Made by a program: the position numbers and the translations under genes
Shown here: positions 9,679 through 20,779 of the stretch, piece after piece
Layout: every line of letters begins with the position of its first letter
How positions within the stretch are numbered: position 1 is the first letter of the stretch
The notes under the pieces: model-generated
Database searches by the model: none
The model's input: only the letters and a program-made list of their open reading frames with translations
Told to the model about the DNA's origin: nothing
Assembly (NCBI GenBank): GCA_964394665.1
Contig: CAYMYN010000011.1
Span: forward strand, 1 to 64,000
Reading direction: 5' to 3'
Length of the DNA stretch: 64,000 bases
DNA from: CAYMYN01 sp964394665
GTDB lineage: Bacteria; Planctomycetota; UBA1135; GCA-002686595

Positions 9679-12378
9679 TCAGTGGAGGATCGTTACGGCG
9701 TAGCCGTTCGAGAGGTTGGAGCCCTGGTTGCAGGGCCCCGCGGGATCCCGATACCAAACTTGGAAGTGGCGGGTGCTCCCCGGGACGATGCCGAGACCTT
9801 GCGTCAGGCCCGGACCCCAGGTCGCGTCGCCCGCGGGGTCGGCGAGTTGCAGACCCAGACGCCGCACTCCGCCTCCGACGCAGCGCAGGCCGTCTCCGAG
9901 GGGCGCTCCCAACCCGCCCCCGATCGCGTGGGGACCCATGTAGAGCAACGCCACTTGGCCCGCGGGCAGCTCGCTGCCCCGCAGCACCAAGTCGTTCGCG
10001 AGCACGCTGCCGGAACCCTGGGCCCCGAGGACCGCGCCCGCGCCGGTCGAGTTGCCGCAGCCCGCGCCCGCGGCGCCCGTGTTGGCGCAGGGGCATGGGG
10101 CCGCGCTCCCGTCCCCGGCACAATAGGCCACGCCCGGTGCGATCGGAGCGCAGCCACCCCAGCGCGCCAGGAAGCTGTCGCCGCCGGGCGAGAGTCTGAA
10201 TTCTCCGCCCGCGCAGAGCGTGGGGCCGGCGCCCGATCCGTCCGTGCAAGTCGCGAGGGCACGGACCCGGCCATCGAACTCGCCGACCGCCGTCCAGACA
10301 GATCCGTCCCAGCGGGAGACCGAATAGCGCGGGACTCCGGACGTGGAGGGCGCCCTTCCACTCGCGTAGAGCCGCGGCCCGCCTCCGCTTCCGTCGTCGT
10401 ACACGGCGAGCGCGTCGACGTGGTCATAGAATCCGCCGCCCAAGGCCGACCACGCCGTTCCGTCCCACTTGGCGATGAAGTTCACCGGGGTCCCGGATGC
10501 GGAGTAGAACTCCCCCCCCGCGTACAGCGCGGGCCCCGTGCCGTCGTCGAAGGCGATCAGGGCGTTCACGGGATGGGAGACCCCGTCATCCAGCGACGAC
10601 CACGCCTGACCATCCCACCGCGCGACGTTCCTGGCCGCGATGCCACCGGCGAAGTGGAAGTTCCCGCCCACGTACAGCGCCGGTCCCTGTCCGTCGTCCA
10701 GAACCGCCAAGGTCTCGCCTCGGAACTGCAGCCCGCTGCCGAGGGCGGACCAGGTCGTTCCGTTCCACTTCGCCACGTAGGCCGCAGCCACGCCGCCGGC
10801 CACGGTGAAGTAGCCGCAGGCGTAGAGCTCCGGTCCGTGGCCCGCGTCGAACACGGCCAAGTCCTGGACGGTGCCGTTCATGCCGCTACCGAGTGGCGAG
10901 AGCGACGCTCCATCCCACTTCGCGACGTGGTTCAAGGTCACTCCGCCGTCGGTGAGGAACGTGCCGCCCAGGTAGAGCGCTGGTCCGGTGGAGTCGTCGA
11001 AGACCGCGAGCGCCGACACGGAGGCTCCGAGCGGCGCCGAGAGATCCACGCCGAGCGGCTCCCAGGACGACCCTCGCCAGCGCGCGATCCCCGTCGCACT
11101 GGAGCCCGCGGCGCTGAGGAAGGTCCCGCCGGCGTAGAGAGCGGGCCCGCTCCCGTCGTCCTGGACGGCCAGCGATTGGACAGCTCCGCCCAGTCCGCCC
11201 GGGAGCGGGGCCCAGCGTTGCCCGTCCCAGCACGCCACGCCGCCTGCGGCGAGCCCGTCGACCGTCTCGAAGAAACCGCCCGCGAAGAGCGCGGGGAGGC
11301 CGCTGGAGGGATGCTCGAAGACGGCCAACGCATCGACGCCGTCCACACCGACTGCACGCCCTATTCCCTGTAGGGTCGTCCAGGCGGATCCGTCCCAACG
11401 ATGGACGCGCGCGTAGGGGGTTCCGCCGGGTTGCAATTGGGAACCGCCGGCGTAGAGCGCCGGTCCACCGCCGAGTCCATCGTCGTGGACGTGGAGGGAG
11501 CTCACGACGCCGGGCAGGCCTCCCGCGAGTCCCGACCAGCTCGTCCCGTCCCACTTCGCCACGCAGGTTGCCTGCAACGAACCGACGTTCCGGAATCCGC
11601 CCCCGACGAAGAGCGCCGATCCGGACCCGTCGTCGTGCACTGCCAGGGCGGAAACACGCCCGTCCACTCCGCCGCCCAGCTCCGACCATGCGCTGCCGTC
11701 CCACTTCGCGATGGCCGAAGCGGGCAATCCACCGGCTTGGGTGAACTCCCCTCCGACGAAGAGACTGGGGCCCGTGCCGTCGTCGAAGGACGTCATGGCC
11801 ATAACGCTCCCGCTCTGGACGCCCGATCCCAGGGGAGACCAGGAGCTGCCGTCCCAGCGGGCGACGTTCCGCGCCGCGACCGTCCCGGCCACCGTGAAGT
11901 CGCCTCCAACGAACAGCGCGGGTCCACTCCCGTCGTCGTGGACCGCGAGCGCCAGGACGAATCCGTTCGTCCCCTGGGCCAAGGCCGACCACGCCGTGCC
12001 GTCCCAGCGGGCGATGTTGCTGGCGAGCACGCCGCCGGCCTCCGAGAACAGCCCGCCGGCGTAGAGCGCGGGCCCGCTCCCGTCGTCGTACACCGCGAGG
12101 GCGTGGATGTGCGTGAGGACCCCCGTCCCCAGGGCCGACCAGGACGACCCGTCCCACTTGGCGATGCCGTTCACGGGGACTCCTCCGGCGGCGGTGAGGT
12201 AGCCGGCGACGAAGAGGGCCGGTCCCGTGCCGTCGTCGTGGACGGCCATGGCCCGCACGTCGGAGGCCACGCCCGGCTCTCCCCCGAAGGTCGGGATCCA
12301 GTCGGGGACGCACGGTGCGCCGGCCTGCAGCAGGAGGAGCAGATGGGGGGCGAAGAGCGCGGACAGGATGGAGTTCAT
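9679..12378 (-). CDS. Exported 14-repeat beta-propeller protein with C-terminal WYRDP domain
   Basis: 899 aa. ATG 12378 is chosen because GGAGG lies about 6 bases upstream and a signal peptide (MNSILSALFAPHLLLLLQAG) follows at once. Roughly residues 40-745 hold fourteen copies of a unit of about 50 residues with the consensus ALAVxDDGSGPALYxGG, then AKWDGTxWSALGxG. Fourteen equals two seven-bladed propellers. The C-terminal 135 residues form a separate domain with CPCANTG, LPAGQVALL, GDGLRCVGG and HFQVWYRDPAGP, closing with NLSNGY. The same domain ends the exported protein at 41665-43338. Function is unknown; the repeats suggest ligand binding at the cell surface. High self-similarity suggests expansion by internal duplication. 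Confidence 0.85.
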   Translation of the reverse strand: MNSILSALFAPHLLLLLQAGAPCVPDWIPTFGGEPGVASDVRAMAVHDDGTGPALFVAGYLTAAGGVPVNGIAKWDGSSWSALGTGVLTHIHALAVYDDGSGPALYAGGLFSEAGGVLASNIARWDGTAWSALAQGTNGFVLALAVHDDGSGPALFVGGDFTVAGTVAARNVARWDGSSWSPLGSGVQSGSVMAMTSFDDGTGPSLFVGGEFTQAGGLPASAIAKWDGSAWSELGGGVDGRVSALAVHDDGSGSALFVGGGFRNVGSLQATCVAKWDGTSWSGLAGGLPGVVSSLHVHDDGLGGGPALYAGGSQLQPGGTPYARVHRWDGSAWTTLQGIGRAVGVDGVDALAVFEHPSSGLPALFAGGFFETVDGLAAGGVACWDGQRWAPLPGGLGGAVQSLAVQDDGSGPALYAGGTFLSAAGSSATGIARWRGSSWEPLGVDLSAPLGASVSALAVFDDSTGPALYLGGTFLTDGGVTLNHVAKWDGASLSPLGSGMNGTVQDLAVFDAGHGPELYACGYFTVAGGVAAAYVAKWNGTTWSALGSGLQFRGETLAVLDDGQGPALYVGGNFHFAGGIAARNVARWDGQAWSSLDDGVSHPVNALIAFDDGTGPALYAGGEFYSASGTPVNFIAKWDGTAWSALGGGFYDHVDALAVYDDGSGGGPRLYASGRAPSTSGVPRYSVSRWDGSVWTAVGEFDGRVRALATCTDGSGAGPTLCAGGEFRLSPGGDSFLARWGGCAPIAPGVAYCAGDGSAAPCPCANTGAAGAGCGNSTGAGAVLGAQGSGSVLANDLVLRGSELPAGQVALLYMGPHAIGGGLGAPLGDGLRCVGGGVRRLGLQLADPAGDATWGPGLTQGLGIVPGSTRHFQVWYRDPAGPCNQGSNLSNGYAVTILH
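10155..12255 (-). repeat. Fourteen tandem coding repeats of about 150 bp
   Basis: Diverged in-frame repeats encoding the propeller units of the surrounding gene. Each carries a V-x-DDG-x-GPALY core and a W-DG-x-x-W-S motif. Copies differ enough that no long exact DNA repeat is visible. Confidence 0.75.
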
Positions 12379-12585
12379 GATCGACCTCCAGGGCAGGGGC
12401 CACGGGGTGCGGAGTTCGTGGGCACGTCCCTGCGACTCCGCTGTCCAGTGGACCCGGATGGACACGAACGGGCCCTACGCCCTGCGCCGAGTTGGGTCCA
12501 CTCGCCGTTCGTAGGGGGGCCGCGAGCGGGAGGGTCGTGGGCTGCTCGATCGCGTGGGCGGCGGGCTCGCAGCTCCGCTCCTCGA

Positions 12586-13125
12586 TCAATCCGCGTTGTC
12601 GAAGCGGAAGCAGACGCGCCTTCCCCAGGGGTGGTCGGCCCGCTCCTCTTCGCGGAAGCTGGCGGGCGCGTAGCGCGAGATCGTCCGGCGCCAGAAGGCG
12701 ATCGCGCGGGCGTGCGAGGGGTAGGTCACGACTTCCCAGCGGCCGCGGTGCAACTCGAAACCGGCGACGGCAGCGCGCTCGGCGACCCCGTTCCCGCGGT
12801 AGGGGTGCAGCACGAAGAACTCGTGCACCACGAAGTCGGCGTCGATCTCGCGCGGGATTCGGGAGCGGGCGGCGATCAGGTCGAACCCGGCCGGGGCTCC
12901 ATCCACGTCGATGCGATAGGCGAAGAGCGACGATCGATCGCTCCACCAGGGGCGCAGGCTCCGCGCGTGCTCCGCCAGGGTCCGCGTGCCGTCATCCGCT
13001 CCGAACAGCCCGTGGCGATTGGGGACGCTCGAGTCGAACTCCGAGACCTCGTGCTGGTAGGCGGGCCAGAGGTTCTCGAGCACGTGCGCGTCGTCGGCGC
13101 CGATCGGGAGGAGTTCCACTCTCAT
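12586..13125 (-). CDS. GNAT-family N-acetyltransferase
   Basis: 179 aa. Acetyl-CoA-dependent acetyltransferase fold: the N-terminal strand and helix MRVELLPIGADDAHVLENLW, then the core motif A region VHEFFVLHPYRGNGVAERA. Its RGNGVAE part matches the pyrophosphate-binding R/Q-x-x-G-x-G/A loop. A C-terminal strand follows (VTYPSHARAIAFWRRTI, the usual NxxAxxFY-like helix). Substrate cannot be read from the sequence. It is transcribed in the same direction as the methyltransferase 87 bp upstream and may share its promoter. Confidence 0.85.
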   Translation of the reverse strand: MRVELLPIGADDAHVLENLWPAYQHEVSEFDSSVPNRHGLFGADDGTRTLAEHARSLRPWWSDRSSLFAYRIDVDGAPAGFDLIAARSRIPREIDADFVVHEFFVLHPYRGNGVAERAAVAGFELHRGRWEVVTYPSHARAIAFWRRTISRYAPASFREEERADHPWGRRVCFRFDNAD

Positions 13126-13212
13126 CGTCGGTTGGGTTCGTGTTCGCTGGCCAATTGCCTGGATGGACGCCCGCGACGCGGGCGCGATCGGGCCGCGGTC
13201 GGTGAACGATCC

Positions 13213-13974
13213 TCATGCCCGTCCCGCCACGAGGAACAGGCGGTGGGGGACCGACAACGGTTCGACCGGGAAGTGGGTGGCGAGCGAGGTGGCCAACTCG
13301 GCGTCGAAGCGCGCCACCGCGGCGGGGGAGAGGCTCGCGCCGACGCCGGCGCTGGCGCGCATGCGGCCGCGCCAACCCCCGTGGGTGTAGGGCACCTCGA
13401 GGTCGGAGACGTCGCCGTGCGCGAGCTCGAAGCCGCCGGCCGAGAGGTCGCGGGCGTACTCGGGGTGCAGGCCGTTGCCGCCGCCCAGGTGCCAGGCGGG
13501 ATTGTGGCGCAGGACGAGTCGCTCGCTGAGCTCGGGCACGCTGCCCGACAGGGGCAACCAATCGAAGCTCGCCAGCACGCACAGGCCCCCGGGGCGCAGC
13601 AGGCGTGCCGCTTCGCGCGCAGCGCAGGCGGCGTCGAACCAGTGCCAGCACTGCACCGCCGTCACCAGGTCGAAGCTCGCCGCGCGCAACCCGACGGCCT
13701 CGGCGCGGCCCACGGTACAAGCCACCGCGAGCCCCTCCTCCCGCGCCCGCTCCCGTTGCTCGACGAGCATCGACCGCGCCGGGTCCAGCGCCACGACCCG
13801 CGCGCCGGCCGCCGCCAGGGGACGGGCAGCGGCCCCCGTGCCGCTGCCGAGGTCGAGGACGCGACGACCGCGCAGGGGACCGGCCCAGTCCTCCAAGCGC
13901 TCGAGGAAACACCCCGGGAGGCCCGCGCGATGGCGGCCGTAGTCCGCGGCGGTCCGGCCGAAGTCGACGTCCAT
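13213..13974 (-). CDS. Class I SAM-dependent methyltransferase
   Basis: 253 aa with a Rossmann-fold SAM site: motif I VLDLGSGTGAAARPL at about residues 40-54, motif II VVALDPARSML, and the acidic/aromatic stretch FDLVTAVQCWHWFD (motif IV region). The pattern resembles the UbiE/YcgJ-like group of small-molecule methyltransferases. Residues beyond 150 (PELSERLVLRHNPAWHLGGGNG) form a variable substrate lid. It is divergent from the M20 peptidase with a 47-bp gap, so both promoters must be compact. Substrate is unknown. Confidence 0.88.
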   Translation of the reverse strand: MDVDFGRTAADYGRHRAGLPGCFLERLEDWAGPLRGRRVLDLGSGTGAAARPLAAAGARVVALDPARSMLVEQRERAREEGLAVACTVGRAEAVGLRAASFDLVTAVQCWHWFDAACAAREAARLLRPGGLCVLASFDWLPLSGSVPELSERLVLRHNPAWHLGGGNGLHPEYARDLSAGGFELAHGDVSDLEVPYTHGGWRGRMRASAGVGASLSPAAVARFDAELATSLATHFPVEPLSVPHRLFLVAGRA

Positions 13975-14021
13975 GGTCGCCGAGTCTATCGCCGTTCGAC
14001 CTCCGGTATGCTGCTCGCCCC

Positions 14022-15428
<1,407 letters not shown>

Positions 15429-15566
15429 CTGGATCGGCCAGCCGATCCCCGAAGACTTGCGCCGTCCTGACCGGCGGGCGGCCCACCCGGAGGGGCCGTC
15501 GGCTAGCCTGCTGCTCCGCGCGGATCGCTCCGCGCGCGCCCGAACCGCTTCCCCAGCGAACCCTCG

Positions 15567-18500
15567 ATGCCCCCCTTCCGCACCCACACCATGTCCCTCG
15601 CCCTCGCCGCCCTCGTCTCGTTCCCGCTGCACGCCGCAGCCGCCGTGGAGCCCGCGCAGGCCAGCGCGGAGATCCGCCCGCATGCCGGCATGATGCGCAC
15701 CCCGGACGTCAGCGCGACGCACATCGTCTTCGCCTACGCCAACGATCTGTGGACGGTGCCGCGCGAGGGCGGCCTCGCGACGCCGCTCGCGAGCCCACCG
15801 GGTGCCGAGAGTTTCCCGCGTTTCTCGCCCGATGGGAGCCAGATCGCCTTCCGCGGGAACTACGACGGCGGCAACGACCTGTACGTGATCCCGCTCGCCG
15901 GCGGCGTGCCGCGCCGCGTCACGCACCACCCCGCGGACGAGTTGCTCTGCGACTGGACCGCCGATGGCCGACTGTTGTTCTTCGCTTCGGGGATGCAGGG
16001 CCTGAACCGCCAGACGCACCTGTTCACCGTCTCCCCCGAGGGGGGGCTGCCCGAGGCCCTACCGGTGCCCTACGGCGCCTTCGCGTCGATCGACGCGACC
16101 GGCACCTGGCTCGCCTACACGCCCCACACGCGCGACCACCGCACCTGGAAGAGGTACCAGGGCGGCATGGCGACGGACATCTGGTTGTTCGGCCTGCAGG
16201 ACGGATCGGCGCGCCGCGTGACCGATTGGCCCGGAACCGACAGCCAGCCCATGTGGCACGGCGCGCGGCTCTACTACGTCTCCGACGACGGCCCCGAGCA
16301 CCGCCTCAACCTGTGGGTCTTCGACCCGGCGGACGGCTCGCGCCGCCAGCTCACGACCTTCGCCGACCACGACCTGCGTTGGCCCGCCATGGGCCCCGGC
16401 CCGGCGGGCGGTGGCGAGATCGTGTTCCAGGTCGGCGCCGAGTTGCGGCTGTTCGACATCCCGTCGGGGACCTCGCGCGCGGTCGAGGTGAAGGTGCCCG
16501 GCGCGCGTCCGACCCTGCGCCCCGCGCGCCGCGACGCGGCCCAGAACCTGGGCGCGGCGCGCCCCTCGCCGAGCGGCAAGCGGGTCGTCGTCGAGGCCCG
16601 CGGCGACATCTGGACCCTGCCCGCGGAGCACGGGACCCCGCGCAACCTCAGCGCCACGAGCGGCGCCGCCGAGCGCGATCCCTCGTGGAGCCCGGACGGC
16701 CGCTGGATCGCCTACTTCTCGGACACGAGCGGCGAGTACGAGCTGTACCTCGTGCGCTCCGACGGCCGCGGCGAGCCGCGCCGCCTGACGCACGACGGCC
16801 AGGCCTTCCGCTACGCGCCGAGCTGGGCGCCGGACTCCAAGCGCCTGGTCTTCTCGGACAAGGCCGGACACCTGTATCTGTGCGAGGTCGAGTCGGGCAC
16901 GACGCGCTTGCTCGACACGAACCCCGCCGGCCGCCCGCTCTCGGTGAGCTGGTCCCACGACTCCGCGTGGCTCGCTTACGCCCGGGCCGAGGGCGCGCGC
17001 CGCCAGGAGTCGATCTGGCTCCTCGAGCTCGCGACCGGCGTCCCGCACCAGGTCACGGGCGGCACCTTCGCCGATTCGGTTCCGGCCTTCGACCGCAAGG
17101 GCGACTACCTCTACTTCGCCAGCAGCCGCTCCTTCCGACCGGCCTACGGCGACCTCGACACCTCCTTCGTGTACGGCAACACCGAGGTCCTGCTGGTCGT
17201 GCCGCTGCGCGCCGACATGCCCTCGCCCTTCGCGCCCAAGAGCGACGAGGAGACCTTCGAGGACGAGAAGCCGGCGCCGGCCGCCGCCGAGGAGACCACC
17301 CCGCCCGCGGAGGAGTCGTCCCAGGGTGACGCGACCCCGGACGATGCAGCCCCGAGCGACGCGCCGGCGGAGGTCGCGGCCGAGGAGCCGAAGGAGGCCG
17401 AAGCGAAGCCCCTGCGCATCGACCTCGAGGGCTTCGAGCGGCGCGCGGTCCAGCTCCCCCTCGAGCCGGGCACGTTCCGGGGCCTCGCCGTGGCGCACGA
17501 TGGCAAGCTGCTCTTCGTGCGCGCCACCAGCCGCGGCTTCGGCGGCGAGGCCGCGCTGAAGATCTTCGACCTCGCGGACGACAAGCGCGAGGAGAAGCAG
17601 ATCGCGTCGCCGGTGGACGGTTTCGAGGTCAGCGCCGACGGCAAGCAGGTGCTGGTGCGTTCGCGCGGCAAGCTCGCCTTCCACGAGCCCAAGGCCGATG
17701 CGAAGGGCAAGCCGGTCGCGACCGACGGCATGCACGTCCTCGTCGCCCCGCGCGAGGAGTGGGCTCAGATCCTGCGCGATGCCTGGCGCTTGCAGCGCGA
17801 CTTCTTCTACGACGCGGGGCTGCACGGCATGGACTGGCCGGCGGTGCTGGCCCAGTACGAGGCCATGCTCCCCGACTGCACGACGCGCGAGGACGTGGGG
17901 CAGCTCGTGCGCGAGATGATCAGCGAGCTCAACGTCGGCCACGCCTACTATCGCCCGGGCGGCGAGGAGCAAGGGCCGCGGGTCTCGGTGGGCCTCCTGG
18001 GCTGCGACTTCGAGCTGGCGGAGGGCGCCTACCGCATCGCCCGCATCCTCGAGGGCGCGCCCTGGGACGTCGATGCCCGCGGGCCGCTGTCCCAGCCCGG
18101 CGTCGACGTGAAGGTGGGCGACTACCTGCTGGCGGTCGAAGGCACGGCCGTCGATGCCGCGCGCGATCCGTGGGCCGCGTTCGTCGGCCTGGCGGACAAG
18201 GTCGTGACGCTGACCGTCAGCGCCAAGCCGGTCCTCGACGACGACGCGCGCCGGGTCGTGGTCCAGTGCCTGTCGAGCGAGGGTGACCTGCGCTATCGCG
18301 CCTGGGTCGAGGAACGCCGCGCGCGCGTGGCCGAGGCCAGCGAGGGCCGCATCGGCTACATCTACGTGCCCGACACGGGCGTCGGCGGCCAGAACGAGCT
18401 CGTGCGGCAGTTCTACGGCCAACTCCACACCGGCGCGCTGATCCTCGACGACCGCTGGAACGGCGGCGGCCAGATCCCGACCCGCTTCATCGAGCTCCTG

Positions 18501-18974
18501 AATCGTCCCGTGACGAACTACTGGGGCGTGCGCGACGGCGTGGACTGGACCTGGCCCCCGGACTCGCACCAGGGGCCCAAGTGCATGCTGATCAACGGCC
18601 TGGCTGGCTCGGGCGGCGACGCCTTCCCGTACTACTTCCGCCAGCGGGGCCTGGGCCGATTGATCGGCACCCGCACCTGGGGCGGCCTGGTGGGTATCAG
18701 CGGCAACCCGGGCCTGATCGACGGCGCCGGCGTCACCGTGCCGACCTTCGGTTTCTACAACACCGACGGCGTGTGGAGCGTCGAGGGCTTCGGCGTCGCG
18801 CCCGACGAGGAGGTGCTCGACGATCCCTCGCAGATGGTGGGCGGCGTCGACGTGCAGCTCGAGGCGGCGATCCGCCACCTGCTGGGCGAGCTCGAGCGCA
18901 ATCCCTACGTCCCCCCGACCCGCCCCCCCGGCCCCGACCGACGGGGGATGGGCATCGACCCGGCCCACCGTTGA
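15567..18974 (+). CDS. Exported tricorn-like serine protease with S41 domain
   Basis: 1135 aa. An N-terminal signal (MSLALAALVSFPLHAAAA, from the second ATG at 15591) leads to a WD/TolB-type propeller region (FSPDGSQIAFRGNYDG, then repeated WSPDGRWIAYFSD-like blades), about residues 40-560. An acidic Ala/Pro/Glu linker follows (about 555-615), then a second beta region, a helical C1 region with a PDZ-like stretch, and a C-terminal S41 protease core. The nucleophile is in NGLAGSGGDAFP, followed by LIGTRTWGGLVG and VEGFGVAPDEEV. Archaeal tricorn has Ser-Asp at the nucleophile; here it is Ser-Gly. The upstream His is kept in VGHAYY but its Ser partner is Gly, so activity may differ. Probably a periplasmic peptide degrader. 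Confidence 0.88.
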   Translation: MPPFRTHTMSLALAALVSFPLHAAAAVEPAQASAEIRPHAGMMRTPDVSATHIVFAYANDLWTVPREGGLATPLASPPGAESFPRFSPDGSQIAFRGNYDGGNDLYVIPLAGGVPRRVTHHPADELLCDWTADGRLLFFASGMQGLNRQTHLFTVSPEGGLPEALPVPYGAFASIDATGTWLAYTPHTRDHRTWKRYQGGMATDIWLFGLQDGSARRVTDWPGTDSQPMWHGARLYYVSDDGPEHRLNLWVFDPADGSRRQLTTFADHDLRWPAMGPGPAGGGEIVFQVGAELRLFDIPSGTSRAVEVKVPGARPTLRPARRDAAQNLGAARPSPSGKRVVVEARGDIWTLPAEHGTPRNLSATSGAAERDPSWSPDGRWIAYFSDTSGEYELYLVRSDGRGEPRRLTHDGQAFRYAPSWAPDSKRLVFSDKAGHLYLCEVESGTTRLLDTNPAGRPLSVSWSHDSAWLAYARAEGARRQESIWLLELATGVPHQVTGGTFADSVPAFDRKGDYLYFASSRSFRPAYGDLDTSFVYGNTEVLLVVPLRADMPSPFAPKSDEETFEDEKPAPAAAEETTPPAEESSQGDATPDDAAPSDAPAEVAAEEPKEAEAKPLRIDLEGFERRAVQLPLEPGTFRGLAVAHDGKLLFVRATSRGFGGEAALKIFDLADDKREEKQIASPVDGFEVSADGKQVLVRSRGKLAFHEPKADAKGKPVATDGMHVLVAPREEWAQILRDAWRLQRDFFYDAGLHGMDWPAVLAQYEAMLPDCTTREDVGQLVREMISELNVGHAYYRPGGEEQGPRVSVGLLGCDFELAEGAYRIARILEGAPWDVDARGPLSQPGVDVKVGDYLLAVEGTAVDAARDPWAAFVGLADKVVTLTVSAKPVLDDDARRVVVQCLSSEGDLRYRAWVEERRARVAEASEGRIGYIYVPDTGVGGQNELVRQFYGQLHTGALILDDRWNGGGQIPTRFIELLNRPVTNYWGVRDGVDWTWPPDSHQGPKCMLINGLAGSGGDAFPYYFRQRGLGRLIGTRTWGGLVGISGNPGLIDGAGVTVPTFGFYNTDGVWSVEGFGVAPDEEVLDDPSQMVGGVDVQLEAAIRHLLGELERNPYVPPTRPPGPDRRGMGIDPAHR

Positions 18975-19002
18975 CCGAAGAAGGTGCCTCGCGCCGCGCG
19001 GG

Positions 19003-19251
19003 TCAGGCCGGCTGTTCGCCGAGCCGGCCCGCGCGGTCGAGGCGCTCGAGGTCGTCGCTGCCGCCGACGAACGTGCCGTCGAGCAGGATGATCGGCACGG
19101 TGGAGTGGCCGTACTCGCGCTTGATGCGCGCGAGGTCGAGCGGCCGATCGTCCATCACGTGTTCGGTGTAGGGGATGCCGCGGCGCTCGAGGAGCTGCTT
19201 GGCGCGAATGCAGAAGGGGCAGGACGACCAGGTGTAGAGCTCGGCGCGCAT
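19003..19251 (-). CDS. grxC: Glutaredoxin
   Basis: 82 aa, full length for a bacterial class I glutaredoxin. The dithiol active site CPFC lies at residues 11-14 (YTWSSCPFCIRAK), the cis-proline in STVPIILLDG, and the glutathione-binding GG in FVGGSDDL. It reduces protein disulfides and mixed disulfides with glutathione in the cytoplasm. It stands alone, convergent with the tricorn-like gene 28 bp away and upstream of the FG-GAP gene on the same strand. Confidence 0.93.
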   Translation of the reverse strand: MRAELYTWSSCPFCIRAKQLLERRGIPYTEHVMDDRPLDLARIKREYGHSTVPIILLDGTFVGGSDDLERLDRAGRLGEQPA

Positions 19252-19315
19252 GGCGCGAGCATAGACCGCGCGGCAGGGCTTTGCAGGTCCGCTCGGCTCG
19301 GATCGAAGGGCAGCC

Positions 19316-20779
19316 CTACCTGCTCGCGGGCGGCGGTTCGTCGGCGACGGGCACCGGCGCGGACGTCGGCGCCTCGAGGGTGATCACCAGCATGCGGCCC
19401 GAGTCGGGCAGGCTGCCGGGATCGAAGTTCGGGTCGCCGAGCAGCAGCGTACGGCCCTGGCCCGGGATCCGCGGCCCGGGGCGCATGCCCTGCACGAAGT
19501 GGTGGCTGGCACCCTGGGGCGGCAGGTGGATCGTCGGGCCCGCGTCGAGCTCCCGGGGATTCCAGGCCAGGATGCCCATGTCCTGCTTGCGGGCCAGGGA
19601 GGCGAGCAGGACCGCGCTGCGGCCCGCGCCCGAGACGTCCGCGATCAAGGCCCGGAAGCCCAGGATGTCGTGGGGTTCTCCAGCCGGGCGCAGCAGCACC
19701 TGCGCGCGGTCGGGTCCGAAGTCGGGCGCGAAGAACAGGAAGCCCGAGCCCGCATCGCGGATCCCGCCGCCGTCCTTGCGCGGCGCGCCGACGAGTAGGT
19801 CCGCGAGCCCGTCGCCATCGACGTCGCCGGCCGAGATCGACATGCCGAAACGCGCCGGATCGCCCAGGGTCGGGCTGGGGTCCTCGGCGATGAGCGTGGC
19901 TCCGTCCGCGGCCAGGGGTCGCAGGTGCACGAACACCTGCCCCGCGCCGCGCACCCCGTCGCTCGAGCGGTTGCCGATGCCGGAGACGAACAGGTCGTCC
20001 ACCCCGTCGCCGTCCGCGTCCCCGACCGCCAGGTCGTGGCCGTAGTTGCCGTGCAGCCAGGAGCCGCGCGGGTTCGAGAGGGTTCGGACGCTCCGCGGGC
20101 GCAGGGAGAGCAACGCGACGGCGCCCGATTGTTGGCCGCCGATCAGCGTCTTGGGCGCGCCGGCCGCGACGTCGAGCTCGCCGTCGCCGTCGAAGTCGCC
20201 CACGGCCACGGCGTGTCCGAGCGCGCCCGCGGGCAAACCCTCGAAGCGCAGCTCGGTCGGCCGAGTCGCGTGCACCGAGAGCAGGAACACGGCGCCGTGC
20301 TGCGCGACGCCATCGACCGTGCGGTCGGGCGCGCCGATCACGAGCTCGTCACCCGGCCGTCCGTCGAGCGTGCCCGCGGCGAGGGAGGTGCCGAAGCCGT
20401 CGCCGCGCTCGAGCGGATGGGGGCGGAAGCGCTGCGCCTGGTCGAACTCCGGTCCCAGGAACACGTACACGGCCGATTCGCCCGGCGCGCCGACGGCGAT
20501 GTCGTCGTGACCGTCGCCATCGAAGTCGAGCGTCTGGACCGCGGCCCCGAAGCGGCTGCGCGGGCGGGGCAGGAAGCTCGTGGCCGTCACCAGCACGTGT
20601 TCGATGGGCACGCGCGGCATGGGGGTGAGCTCTTGGGAGGGCGCCGCGCCTTCCGCCTGGGGCGCGCCGGCCCCGGGTTCGGGACGCTGCGCGGCCTCGC
20701 AGAGCGAGGGGAACGCGAGCGGGCAGGCGAGGGCCAGCGCGAGCGCGCGCGGCACGTTGGAGGGCGTGGGAGCTTGCAT
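19316..20779 (-). CDS. Exported FG-GAP (integrin-alpha-like) repeat protein
   Basis: 487 aa. The signal peptide is ALALALACPLAFPSLCEAAQ. Repeats of the form DFDGDGHDDIAVGAPGES, DFDGDGELDVAAGAPK, DADGDGVDDLFVSG and DVDGDGLADLLVGAPR are classic FG-GAP blades with calcium-binding DxDxDG loops, about seven in number, enough for one propeller. Pro/Ala/Glu-rich segments flank the propeller at both ends. Probably an extracellular or surface-bound binding protein; its ligand is unknown. Start ATG 20779 is the only candidate that keeps the whole signal peptide. Confidence 0.87.
   Translation of the reverse strand: MQAPTPSNVPRALALALACPLAFPSLCEAAQRPEPGAGAPQAEGAAPSQELTPMPRVPIEHVLVTATSFLPRPRSRFGAAVQTLDFDGDGHDDIAVGAPGESAVYVFLGPEFDQAQRFRPHPLERGDGFGTSLAAGTLDGRPGDELVIGAPDRTVDGVAQHGAVFLLSVHATRPTELRFEGLPAGALGHAVAVGDFDGDGELDVAAGAPKTLIGGQQSGAVALLSLRPRSVRTLSNPRGSWLHGNYGHDLAVGDADGDGVDDLFVSGIGNRSSDGVRGAGQVFVHLRPLAADGATLIAEDPSPTLGDPARFGMSISAGDVDGDGLADLLVGAPRKDGGGIRDAGSGFLFFAPDFGPDRAQVLLRPAGEPHDILGFRALIADVSGAGRSAVLLASLARKQDMGILAWNPRELDAGPTIHLPPQGASHHFVQGMRPGPRIPGQGRTLLLGDPNFDPGSLPDSGRMLVITLEAPTSAPVPVADEPPPASR

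Noticed and set aside
10155..12255. Regular repeats that could suggest a CRISPR array
   Set aside because: Units are about 150 bp, diverged and in frame, and encode propeller blades.
16059..18968. 969-codon minus-strand open frame opposite the tricorn-like gene
   Set aside because: Arg/Ala/Gly/Val-biased shadow translation with no domain; the plus strand has clear tricorn motifs.
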